35,052 nucleotides of DNA from Sphingomonas echinoides (GTDB lineage Bacteria; Pseudomonadota; Alphaproteobacteria; Sphingomonadales; Sphingomonadaceae). The notes below the pieces were generated by a model. That model searched no databases. It was given only the letters and a program-made list of their open reading frames with translations, and was not told the origin of the DNA. The stretch spans positions 1 to 35,052 of the forward strand of contig NZ_JAPYKK010000040.1 in NCBI RefSeq assembly GCF_029623395.1, read 5' to 3'. Positions 15,581 through 22,500 of this stretch are shown here, one piece after another. A program made the position numbers and the translations under genes. The first letter of the stretch is position 1, and each line of letters opens with the position of its first letter.

Positions 15581-16321
15581 TCAGTTGTCCTTCACCCCGA
15601 CCGTCAGATCGAAGCGGATCTTGACCCACGCGCCGATCATCGGCTTCCCCCCGATCCGCGGCGGGCGCACGCGGAACTGCCACGACGCCAGGCGCAACGC
15701 GCGCGACAGGCCCGATCCCGGCGGGGATTCGCCCAGCGAGCGGCAATTCTCGACATGGTAATCCTCGATCGTCTTGCACGCGATCAGCCCCCAGCCGGTC
15801 TGCACCCCGGCGGGCAGATAGGTTGCGAGTTCGGCATGGGTCGGTTCGCGATACCATTCCGCATTGTAGAGAGTCGCACCGCCCGGCCCCTCACCCGGAC
15901 CATAGGCCGCGACGCTGTCCTTGCCCTTGCCTTCCGAATCGCCTTCGCCCTGATGCGACGGGATCTTGCCGATGTCGGACGCGGCGAATTCGTCGCGGCT
16001 GAGTTCGATGAACTTGGGCCGCACCGGCGTCACCACCGGCGGCGGCGCGACCGGCGGGGGTGGCGCGGGCGAGGTCGTGGTGGTGGCGGTGCGTTCCTTG
16101 GTCGGCTTGCGCGTCGGCTGGGTCGGCTTGGGGGTCAGCGATGGCGCATCCGGCGGGACCTCGAACGTCTTGAGCTCGCGCTGCGGCTTGGGCGGCGTGA
16201 ACACGCCCGTCCCGAGCTGCAGCAACAGCAACGCAACCAGTCCCTCGACGACCAGCGCGAGGATGATCCCGCGCGCGCGTCCGCGATCATTGGAAGAACG
16301 ATAAGTCGAGGATGCCATCAA
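15581..16321 (-). CDS. TonB-like energy-transducer protein
   Basis: A 246-aa protein with TonB architecture. One span lies at about 19-36 (IILALVVEGLVALLLLQL). A Pro/Lys/Thr-rich periplasmic spacer follows (about 43-95: PPKPQRELK, KPTQPTRKPTKER, PAPPPPVAPPPV). The C-terminal part (about 175-246) ends ASWQFRVRPPRIGGKP then AWVKIRFDL, resembling a divergent TonB C-terminal domain, with a Cys pair (ACKTIEDYHVENC) of the kind seen in sphingomonad TonB proteins. No exbB or exbD lies nearby. It may serve a specific receptor or act otherwise. Start could be the first or second Met (16321 or 16318). Confidence 0.72.
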   Translation of the reverse strand: MMASSTYRSSNDRGRARGIILALVVEGLVALLLLQLGTGVFTPPKPQRELKTFEVPPDAPSLTPKPTQPTRKPTKERTATTTTSPAPPPPVAPPPVVTPVRPKFIELSRDEFAASDIGKIPSHQGEGDSEGKGKDSVAAYGPGEGPGGATLYNAEWYREPTHAELATYLPAGVQTGWGLIACKTIEDYHVENCRSLGESPPGSGLSRALRLASWQFRVRPPRIGGKPMIGAWVKIRFDLTVGVKDN

Positions 16322-16402
16322 GTCGGTGCCCAGAGCGCGTCCCCGCGCGCTGCACGATAATCGGGGCGATTCAAAGGCCCGACATGCGGCATGACGACGA
16401 TT

Positions 16403-17854
16403 TCATCCCGCATCGGCAGGCTGAGTCGTCCAGCCGAGCGTCGGAATCGTCACCGATCGCTTGCCCGCGAGATCGATCCGCGTGACGAACAGATTGCGCC
16501 CCTCGATATAGGTGAGCACGCGCCGCGCACGCCCCAGCGAGCTGGTGCCATAGGTCTGCGCGATCTCGGCATCGCTCGGGCACGGCAACCCTTCGCGCGC
16601 GGCCTTGGCCACGAGCAGGAAGGCGCCGAGCATCTCGTCGGGCAGTTCGTGCGCGGTCGCGATCGCTTCCGCCCAGTCGCCGTCGAGCCCGTCGAGAATG
16701 CCGGCGCGGGCCGCAGCGAGCCGCCGCGCGAAGCCCGACGGGTCGAGCGGCGCGGGCGAGACCCCGACCATCCGGCAGCGGACCTGGAAATCCTGGTACA
16801 GGATCGCCGCGGGGCGCGCGGTCGAATCCGGGTCCTCCACGATCGCGGAGAGCACGTCGCGGACGACTCCAGCGAGTTCCTCCTCGGTGTGGCGCGGCAC
16901 CTCGGGGACGGGATCGGGCGTCGAGTCCGCTTCGATCCGGTCGATCACCTTCGCGGCGGGCGCGGGGCGCGGCGGGGGCGCTGGCATCGGCATCGGTTCC
17001 TCGAGTCCGAGCAACAATTGCTGTTTCATCTCGCCGGTCGGTGCATCGGGGAGCGGCGTCAGCACCGGCCCGCCACCGCGCGACCCGGTCTCGACCGAGC
17101 CGACCTTGATCGACACCGGACGGCGGCTGACCGCTGGCCCGAGCGCGAGGAAGGTACCGCGGGGCAAATCGCGGATCTGTTCGGCCTGGCGCCGCTCCAT
17201 CCCCAGCAGATCGGCCGCGCGCGCCATGTCGATGTCGAGGAAGGTGCGCCCCATCAGGAAGTTGGAGGCTTCCGCCGCGACGTTCTTGGCGAGCTTCGCC
17301 AGCCGCTGAGTCGCGATGATCCCGGCGAGGCCGCGCTTGCGACCGCGGCACATCAGGTTGGTCATCGCGCCGAGCGACGCGCGGCGGACTTCCTCGCTGA
17401 CTTCCGCGCCCATCGACGGCGCGAACACCTGTGCCTCGTCGACCACGACGAGCGCGGGGAACCAGTGCTCGCGCGGCGCATCAAACAAGGCGGAGAGGAA
17501 GGCGGCGGCGCAGCGCATCTGCCCTTCCATCTCGAGTCCCTCGAGATCGAGCACCACCGACGAGCGATGTTCGCGGATTCGCGTGCCGAAGCGCGCGATC
17601 TCGCCGACCGAATAGTCCGCCGCCGAAATCGCGATATGCCCGTAGACGTCGGCGAGCGTGACGAAATCGCCCTCGGGATCGATGATGATCTGCTGGACCT
17701 GGCCCGCGCTGCGTTCGAGCAGCCGGCGCAGCAGATGCGACTTTCCCGAGCCGGAATTGCCCTGGACCAGCAGTCGCGTCGCCAGCAATTCCTCGAGATC
17801 GATCGGCACCGGCCGCCCGCCCGTGTCGAGCCCCATGTCGACTTGAAATGTCAT
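16403..17854 (-). CDS. HerA/FtsK-type ATP-binding protein
   Basis: A 483-aa P-loop ATPase of the HerA (DUF87) group. Walker A is QGNSGSGKSH (about 31-40) and Walker B is ALVVVDEAQVFAP, with Asp139 and Glu140. CRGRKRGLAGIIATQRLAKL (about 170-190) matches the sensor and arginine-bearing region. A Pro-rich linker (near 275-295) leads to a C-terminal helical part. HerA proteins form hexameric DNA translocases; here no nurA or sir2 nuclease is adjacent. The ATG at 17854 gives the start MTFQVDMGLDTGG; an in-frame ATG at 17890 is the alternative. Its cellular role is not known. Confidence 0.85.
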   Translation of the reverse strand: MTFQVDMGLDTGGRPVPIDLEELLATRLLVQGNSGSGKSHLLRRLLERSAGQVQQIIIDPEGDFVTLADVYGHIAISAADYSVGEIARFGTRIREHRSSVVLDLEGLEMEGQMRCAAAFLSALFDAPREHWFPALVVVDEAQVFAPSMGAEVSEEVRRASLGAMTNLMCRGRKRGLAGIIATQRLAKLAKNVAAEASNFLMGRTFLDIDMARAADLLGMERRQAEQIRDLPRGTFLALGPAVSRRPVSIKVGSVETGSRGGGPVLTPLPDAPTGEMKQQLLLGLEEPMPMPAPPPRPAPAAKVIDRIEADSTPDPVPEVPRHTEEELAGVVRDVLSAIVEDPDSTARPAAILYQDFQVRCRMVGVSPAPLDPSGFARRLAAARAGILDGLDGDWAEAIATAHELPDEMLGAFLLVAKAAREGLPCPSDAEIAQTYGTSSLGRARRVLTYIEGRNLFVTRIDLAGKRSVTIPTLGWTTQPADAG

Positions 17855-17971
17855 GCAGGTCCAATGGCCGATGCCGGGGGGCATGGGCAAGCGTGGTGAA
17901 GGGGGGCGAGCGGATCAAATTCCGATCACCGCTCGATCCCGTCTGTACGCGAAAATTACGTCGCGCGAAAG

Positions 17972-19063
17972 CTACGGCTGGCTGTCGGTCACGGCGGTGT
18001 GCCCGAACCCGTCCGCCTGAACCCGCCGCCGCACGATCGCCTCGGGCATTTCGGTTGCGATGTAGCGCATCAACCCTTCGCGAATGTCGCAGCGCAGGTC
18101 GAACGCGATCGACGCGTCCTGCGCGGTTGCAAGCACGCGCACTTGCAGCGCCTCGACCGTCGTGTCGGTCACCTGGAGGTTCCAGAAGCGCTTGTCCCAG
18201 CGCGGATTGTCCTGGACGATCAGCCCGGCGCGTTCGCGCAGCCGCGCGATGTCGGCGGAGGGATCGACATAGAGGAACACCGATCCCAGCAATTGCGCGT
18301 TCGACCGCGTCCAGTTCTGGAAACTGTCCTCGAGGAATTTGCTCACCGGCACGACTAGCCGCCGCTCGTCCCAGATCCGCACCACGACATAGGTCAGCCG
18401 GATTTCCTCGATCCGCCCCCATTCGCCCTCGATGATGACGACGTCGTCGAGCCGGATCGGTTCGGTGAACGCAAGCTGGAACCCCGCGATCAGGTTCTTG
18501 AGCGCAGGCTGCGCCGCCGCACCGACCGCCAGACCGGCAAGACCTGCGGACGCCATCAGCGTCACGCCCACCGCACGGATCGCCGGGATGCTGAGCAACA
18601 TCATGCACAATGTGATGAAAACGACGCAGATGATCGCGATCCGTGTGAGGATCGCATAGCGCGTGCGCTTGCGCCGCGCCTTGAGATTGTCCGCGACGCT
18701 GACGTCGTAGCGCAGATCGACGATGTCGTTGACCGCCCGGATCGTCGCGATCACCATCCAGCCGACTAGCGCGGGAATGACGAACCCGGCGATCTGCTGT
18801 CCCAGCGCCGCCTGATGCGCGGGCAGGTCGATCGCACGCCCCGCCATGCTCAGCGCGATCGCCACGAAGATCCAGCGCAGCGGCGCGGCGATGCGCGCGA
18901 CCACGACGTTGTCGGCACGGGTCGGCGTCCGCTCGGTAAACCGGCGGAGCGCAAGCATCGCGACGCGGTAGGACAGCAGCGCGATCGCAACCGCGACCGC
19001 GAAGGTCAGCGCAGCGACGAGCCGCTGCTCCCACAAATGCGACAATCCCAGGTCGCCGATCAC
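17972..19063 (-). CDS. MscS-family mechanosensitive channel
   Basis: A 363-aa small-conductance mechanosensitive channel that would release solutes on osmotic downshock. Four spans are predicted: about 12-32, 55-75, 80-105 and 150-190. The pore helix is in the segment AVGVTLMASAGLAGLAVGAA, followed by QPALKNLIAGFQLAFTEPIR, the MscS beta-domain entry. WNLQVTDTTVEALQVRVLA lies in the C-terminal part. The frame opens further upstream, to a TTG at 19102, but the GTG at 19063 has GGAGA seven bases ahead and leaves room for a 5' leader from the promoter at 19111-19137. Downstream, the HerA-like gene follows after 117 bases. Confidence 0.9.
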   Translation of the reverse strand: MIGDLGLSHLWEQRLVAALTFAVAVAIALLSYRVAMLALRRFTERTPTRADNVVVARIAAPLRWIFVAIALSMAGRAIDLPAHQAALGQQIAGFVIPALVGWMVIATIRAVNDIVDLRYDVSVADNLKARRKRTRYAILTRIAIICVVFITLCMMLLSIPAIRAVGVTLMASAGLAGLAVGAAAQPALKNLIAGFQLAFTEPIRLDDVVIIEGEWGRIEEIRLTYVVVRIWDERRLVVPVSKFLEDSFQNWTRSNAQLLGSVFLYVDPSADIARLRERAGLIVQDNPRWDKRFWNLQVTDTTVEALQVRVLATAQDASIAFDLRCDIREGLMRYIATEMPEAIVRRRVQADGFGHTAVTDSQP

Positions 19064-19110
19064 AAAATCTCCGCTGATCGAGGCAATGCTGCGCTGCCGC
19101 AACGCCGCTC

Positions 19111-19137
19111 TAACGGATCAACGCGAGCGCGCGTTCC
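19111..19137 (-). promoter_or_regulatory. EcfG-type general stress promoter of mscS
   Basis: On the minus strand GGAAC (19137-19133) and CGTTA (19115-19111) are 17 bases apart. This is an exact match to the alphaproteobacterial EcfG sigma consensus GGAAC-N16/17-CGTT. Transcription would begin near 19105, about 42 bases ahead of the GTG at 19063. Chance occurrence in GC-rich DNA is possible, but the position and start-codon fit are good. Confidence 0.6.
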
Positions 19138-19148
19138 GACGTCGTGGC

Positions 19149-19388
19149 TCAGATCCAGCTTCGGCCGTCCGCGCCGCCGCAGCCGAGCGGCGGCAGCTGG
19201 CCCGGGAAACGCGCGTGCAGCTTGGCGCAGCCCCAGTGACGCAGCGGTGCCGGGGCGTAACCATTCAGCGCAATGCCGACTTCGTCATACGGCGAGCCCG
19301 CATAAGCGACGTACATGTACCAGCGACTGCCGAACATCACGACGATCGCAACTGCAATGACGACCAGAACTTGCAGTAGTTTCTTCAT
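19149..19388 (-). CDS. Small membrane-anchored protein, hypothetical
   Basis: A 79-aa protein with an N-terminal hydrophobic helix (about 3-20, LLQVLVVIAVAIVVMFGS) and a periplasmic-looking tail with two Cys (WGCAKLHARFPGQLPPLGCG) that could pair. It is not a named family to my knowledge; the PYDEVGI motif looks familiar from other sphingomonad hypotheticals. The ATG follows GAGGAATATC, a good ribosome site, which supports reality. It is divergent from the sulfurtransferase/phosphatase gene, with the FNR-like palindrome between, and lies upstream of mscS. Confidence 0.78.
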   Translation of the reverse strand: MKKLLQVLVVIAVAIVVMFGSRWYMYVAYAGSPYDEVGIALNGYAPAPLRHWGCAKLHARFPGQLPPLGCGGADGRSWI

Positions 19389-19449
19389 GATATTCCTCAG
19401 TGTGTCCGTGGCGGGTGGCCATGGCTGCGATTGACCCGCTCCGCAACCG

Positions 19450-19469
19450 ATATTGATTTAAATCAATAT
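19450..19469. promoter_or_regulatory. FNR/Anr-type palindrome between divergent genes
   Basis: A perfect 20-bp palindrome, ATATTGATTT/AAATCAATAT. Its core TTGAT-TTAA-ATCAA (19453-19466) matches the FNR/FixK/Anr consensus exactly. It is nearly symmetric between the two divergent starts: 71 bases to the start at 19388, 79 bases to the one at 19539. AT content is striking here. Regulators of the ArsR persulfide-sensor group (BigR, SqrR) also use AT-rich palindromes, so they are an alternative. Confidence 0.65.
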
Positions 19470-19503
19470 TTTCGGTGATTGCCGTGGGAGAGAGTACCAA
19501 GGC

Positions 19504-19531
19504 TTTCACCTCCGCAGTCGCACGGTATAAG
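19504..19531 (+). promoter_or_regulatory. Possible promoter of the TIGR01244-type gene
   Basis: TTTCAC (19504-19509) and TATAAG (19526-19531) are separated by 16 bases, a weak -35 and a good -10. Transcription would start around the ATG at 19539, giving a leaderless or very short-leader message. No clear ribosome-binding site lies before that ATG, in keeping with this. Tentative. Confidence 0.35.
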
Positions 19532-19538
19532 GGCGCCC

Positions 19539-19973
19539 ATGACCACGCTTCGCACCATCGACGGCAGCATTGCCGTCGCCCCGCAGATCGCCCCCGATTC
19601 CATCGCCGAACTCGCTGCGGCGGGCTTTACCGATATCGTCAACAATCGTCCCGACGGCGAGGATTTCGGCCAGCCGAGCGGCGACGAAATCGCCGCCGCC
19701 GCCGCCGCCGCGGGCATGACCTATACCGCGATCCCGGTGACGCAGGCGGGTTTCTCACACCCGCAGATCGACGCGATGGCGGCGGTGCTGGACAAGGCGA
19801 AGGGGCCGGTGCTCGCTTATTGCCGCTCTGGCACGCGCTCCTGCAACCTGTGGGCACTCGCCGCAGTCAAGGCGGGGGCGCACCCCGACACTGCCATGGC
19901 GAAGGCGGCGGCGGCTGGCTACGATCTCACCGGTCTGCGCCCGTTGCTCGACGCGGTGTCGACCCCGCAGTGA
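19539..19973 (+). CDS. TIGR01244-type sulfurtransferase / phosphatase-fold protein (Blh-like)
   Basis: A 144-aa protein with the dual-specificity phosphatase fold of the group related to the N-terminal part of Blh/BLH proteins, linked in other bacteria with sulfide and persulfide detoxification. The nucleophile loop is YCRSGTRS, with Cys95 and Arg100 (CX5R). The segment GFTDIVNNRPDGED (about 29-42) and AAAAGMTYTAIPV (about 56-67) are typical. Substrate here is unknown; a thiol or phosphate chemistry is possible. The ATG is chosen where the family begins (MTTLRTIDG); a longer upstream frame is not needed. It lies 20 bases before the next gene. Confidence 0.85.
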   Translation: MTTLRTIDGSIAVAPQIAPDSIAELAAAGFTDIVNNRPDGEDFGQPSGDEIAAAAAAAGMTYTAIPVTQAGFSHPQIDAMAAVLDKAKGPVLAYCRSGTRSCNLWALAAVKAGAHPDTAMAKAAAAGYDLTGLRPLLDAVSTPQ

Positions 19974-19992
19974 CGCAGACCGGCGCGCGCCA

Positions 19993-20388
19993 ATGCCGCT
20001 GAGTTGGGACGTGATCGGTTATGGCCTCGCCGGTCTGATCGGTCTTGCGCTGGTGGCGCGCTGGCTGCGGCTGGCGGAAAGCCGGATCGGCGACGCGGCG
20101 CAAGCGCGCGAGATGGCAGAGAATTTGCTCGCAGGGTTCGTCGCGCATGGCGCGGTGGTCGGCACCGACGGCAATGCGGCGCTGATCGCGGGCAGCGGTG
20201 CGGTCGCGATGCTCAAGCGACAGGGCACGAAAGTCGCCGCCCGGCGGTTGCTCCCGCCGATCGCGCTTAGCCAGGACGTCGAGGGCGTGCGGGTCGAGAC
20301 CGGCGAGCGGATGTTCGGTGGCGTGCTGCTGTTCGGCGTGACCGCGGACGAAGTCCGCGCGCTCGAAGCCACGCTGACCTTTCACTGA
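19993..20388 (+). CDS. Conserved-looking hypothetical membrane-anchored protein
   Basis: A 131-aa protein I do not recognise. An N-terminal hydrophobic segment (about 7-23, VIGYGLAGLIGLALVA) is followed by a soluble part of about 100 residues: amphipathic helix ESRIGDAAQAREMAENLL, then a beta-rich section with AVVGTDGNAALIAGSGAVAM and a C-terminal GGVLLFGVTADEVRALEATL. It follows the TIGR01244-type gene by 19 bases and is probably in the same operon. The codon usage is typical of the window. Confidence 0.75.
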   Translation: MPLSWDVIGYGLAGLIGLALVARWLRLAESRIGDAAQAREMAENLLAGFVAHGAVVGTDGNAALIAGSGAVAMLKRQGTKVAARRLLPPIALSQDVEGVRVETGERMFGGVLLFGVTADEVRALEATLTFH

Positions 20389-20494
20389 TACCGCGCCACC
20401 GGGCCACTGGCGGGCGACCGGGGTTCGTGCCAAGTTCCGCACTCAAGGCACGCTGGCAGCATAGCCACGGCCGTGGAGCGCGAGAGGATAGGCC

Positions 20495-22081
20495 GTGGAA
20501 GAAGTCGACATCGTCGTCATCGGGGGAGGATCTGGCGGTGCCGCTGCGGCGGGGAGGCTGAGCGAAGGCGGCAAATTCTCGGTCGCGGTGCTCGAGGCCG
20601 GGGGGCGCAACACCGGACTGCGCACGCGGATCCCCGCAATGCTCGCGTTCCAGACCCCCAAGACCAACTGGAATTACGAAACCGTCCCGCAAGCCGGGCT
20701 CAACGGCCGGCGCGGGCACCAGCCGCGCGGCAAGGGGCTGGGCGGGTCGAGCGCGATCAACGCGATGATCTATATTCGCGGCAACAAATGGGATTACGAC
20801 AATTGGGCCGCGCTGGGCTGCACCGGCTGGTCGTATGACGACGTGCTCCCGTGGTTCCGCCGCAGCGAGCATAACGAACGCGGCGACGACGCCTTTCACG
20901 GCGGTGACGGGCCGCTGTGGGTGAGCGAGCAGCATCACGCCAATCCCGGCAGCCGTGATTTCGTCGCGGCGGGCGAAAGCCTGCAGATCCCGCACAACGA
21001 CGATTTCAACGGCGCGCGGCAGGAAGGGATCGGGCTGTATCAGGTGACACAACGGAACGGCGAACGCTGGACCTCGGCGCGCGCCTATCTCGGTGACCGG
21101 CCGACGCGGCACAATCTCTCGGTGCTGACTGGCGTCACTGTCGAGCGCGTCCTGTTCGACGGCGGGCGCGCGAGCGGAGTCGCCTATTTCCAGGACGGTC
21201 AGGCACGCCAGATCCGCGCGCGGCGCGCGGTGATCCTGGCGGGTGGCGTGTTCGGGACCGCACAATTGCTGCAATTGTCGGGGATCGGCCCGGCGGCGCA
21301 TCTGCGCGACCACGGGATCGCGGTGCGGGTCGATCGGCCTGCGGTCGGGTCCAATCTGCAGGACCACATCGACTATGTGGCGTCGTTCGAGACTCCGGGA
21401 ACCCAATTCGTCGGCAGTTCGATGAAAGGCACGATGGCGCTGGCGGGGGGCATGATCCAATGGCTGCGCAAGCGGCAGGGGATGATGACGACCCCGTTCG
21501 CCGAGGCCGGCGCGTTCCTGAAAGTGATGCCGGATGCCCCTGCCCCCGACGTCCAGCTCCATTTCGTCGTCGCCGCGCTGGAGGATCATGGCCGGACCAA
21601 GGTGCCGGGGCACGGTTATTCCTGCCATGTCTGCGTGCTCCGCCCCGAAAGCCACGGGACGGTGCGGCTCGGCTCGACCGATGCGCGAGAGGCGCCGCTG
21701 ATCGACCCGGCCTTCCTCACCGACCCGCGCGACATGGCGGTGATGAAGGCGGGCGTCCGCGCGATGTACCGGATTCTCGAACAGCCGCCGCTCAGCGATC
21801 ATCAGGGCCGCGATCGGCACCCGGTCGATCTGTCCGACGAAGCGGCGCTGGAAGATCTGATCCGGTCGCGCGCGGATACGGTCTATCACCCGGTCGGGAC
21901 CGCACGAATGGGGTCGGACGACGCCGCGGTGTGCGATCCTCAGCTGCGAGTGCGTGGCGTGGAGGGACTGTATGTCGCGGATGCGTCGGTCATGCCCAAG
22001 CTCGTCTCGGGCAACACCAACGCGCCATCGATCATGATCGGGGAACGGTGTGCCGATTTCGTGGCGACCGATCTGCGCTGA
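20495..22081 (+). CDS. GMC-family FAD-dependent alcohol/choline dehydrogenase
   Basis: A 528-aa flavoprotein oxidising an alcohol group, substrate unknown. FAD-binding motif VVIGGGSGGAAAAGRL is at about 7-22, with acidic Glu33 or so after it. The GMC signature GRRGHQPRGKGLGGSSAINAM (about 75-90) and GGVFGTAQLLQLSGIGP (about 250-265) are present. Catalytic His465 is in TVYHPVGTARMG, and the active-site Asn is in SGNTNAPS (about 505-512). It begins with GTG at 20495 behind GAGAGGA (20482-20488). The reading is close to choline dehydrogenase BetA, but no betB or transporter is beside it, so the general name is safer. Confidence 0.92.
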   Translation: MEEVDIVVIGGGSGGAAAAGRLSEGGKFSVAVLEAGGRNTGLRTRIPAMLAFQTPKTNWNYETVPQAGLNGRRGHQPRGKGLGGSSAINAMIYIRGNKWDYDNWAALGCTGWSYDDVLPWFRRSEHNERGDDAFHGGDGPLWVSEQHHANPGSRDFVAAGESLQIPHNDDFNGARQEGIGLYQVTQRNGERWTSARAYLGDRPTRHNLSVLTGVTVERVLFDGGRASGVAYFQDGQARQIRARRAVILAGGVFGTAQLLQLSGIGPAAHLRDHGIAVRVDRPAVGSNLQDHIDYVASFETPGTQFVGSSMKGTMALAGGMIQWLRKRQGMMTTPFAEAGAFLKVMPDAPAPDVQLHFVVAALEDHGRTKVPGHGYSCHVCVLRPESHGTVRLGSTDAREAPLIDPAFLTDPRDMAVMKAGVRAMYRILEQPPLSDHQGRDRHPVDLSDEAALEDLIRSRADTVYHPVGTARMGSDDAAVCDPQLRVRGVEGLYVADASVMPKLVSGNTNAPSIMIGERCADFVATDLR

Positions 22082-22098
22082 CCGCCTAGGCGCTCCGG

Positions 22099-22278
22099 AT
22101 GGAACGCAAGGACTGGACGAGGATCGGGGTGGCGGCGGTGGTGGTGCTGGTGCCGGGCGGGTTTGCGCTGGGGGCGGTGCTCGCTGCGCGGCGCTATCGC
22201 GCGGCACGGGCGTCGAAGGTGGGCGAGGAGTCGGATTACCGGGATGATCGTGAGGATGACCGCGGGGAGCGCGTTTGA
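22099..22278 (+). CDS. Small single-span membrane protein, hypothetical
   Basis: A 59-aa reading frame too short for routine calling. It begins MERKDWTRIGVAAVVVLVPG, has one hydrophobic helix (about 8-29), then a basic patch (ARRYRAARASK) and an acidic C-terminus (EESDYRDDREDDRGER). The TAG-free frame, the clear helix/charge layout and a start 17 bases after the GMC stop suggest it is real, perhaps co-transcribed. No good ribosome site is seen. Function unknown; could still be chance. Confidence 0.5.
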   Translation: MERKDWTRIGVAAVVVLVPGGFALGAVLAARRYRAARASKVGEESDYRDDREDDRGERV

Positions 22279-22333
22279 CGCATCCGTTGCTACCGTGAGT
22301 CCGTGGGTGTGCCGGACCGCGCCTGAAAAGCTG

Positions 22334-22426
22334 CCGTCATGCTGAACTTGTTTCAGCATCCACCGTGCAACGGGCATAATCCGGATCTGCGGAGGGCCGG
22401 CTCCTGAAACGCGTTCAGGATGACGG
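22334..22426. repeat. Inverted pair of palindromic repeats (REP-doublet-like)
   Basis: The unit CCGTCATGCTGAACTTGTTT continuing CAGCAT (22334-22359) contains hairpin ATGCTGAA/TTCAGCAT (22339-22346/22352-22359). A related unit lies in the opposite orientation at 22401-22426, with hairpin TCCTGAA/TTCAGGA (22402-22408/22414-22420) and CCGTCAT read on the minus strand. Together they form an inverted doublet. A third possible fragment, GAATGACGG, lies near 22457. Location between the GMC operon end and recQ end is convergent, typical for REP-like elements. Confidence 0.75.
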
Positions 22427-22500
22427 ACAGTTTTGCGGACCTGTCGCCTGCGCACGAATGACGGAGAGTGGGTGACAAGCGGGGTACGGCAGTCGGCATC

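Noticed and set aside
16403..19388. HerA-like ATPase and neighbours considered as a defence island
   Set aside because: No nuclease, Sir2, methylase or mobile-element gene is near; the neighbours are envelope proteins.
20267..22207. A 646-aa minus-strand frame opposite the GMC oxidoreductase
   Set aside because: No recognisable domain; the plus strand encodes a full-length GMC protein with all motifs.
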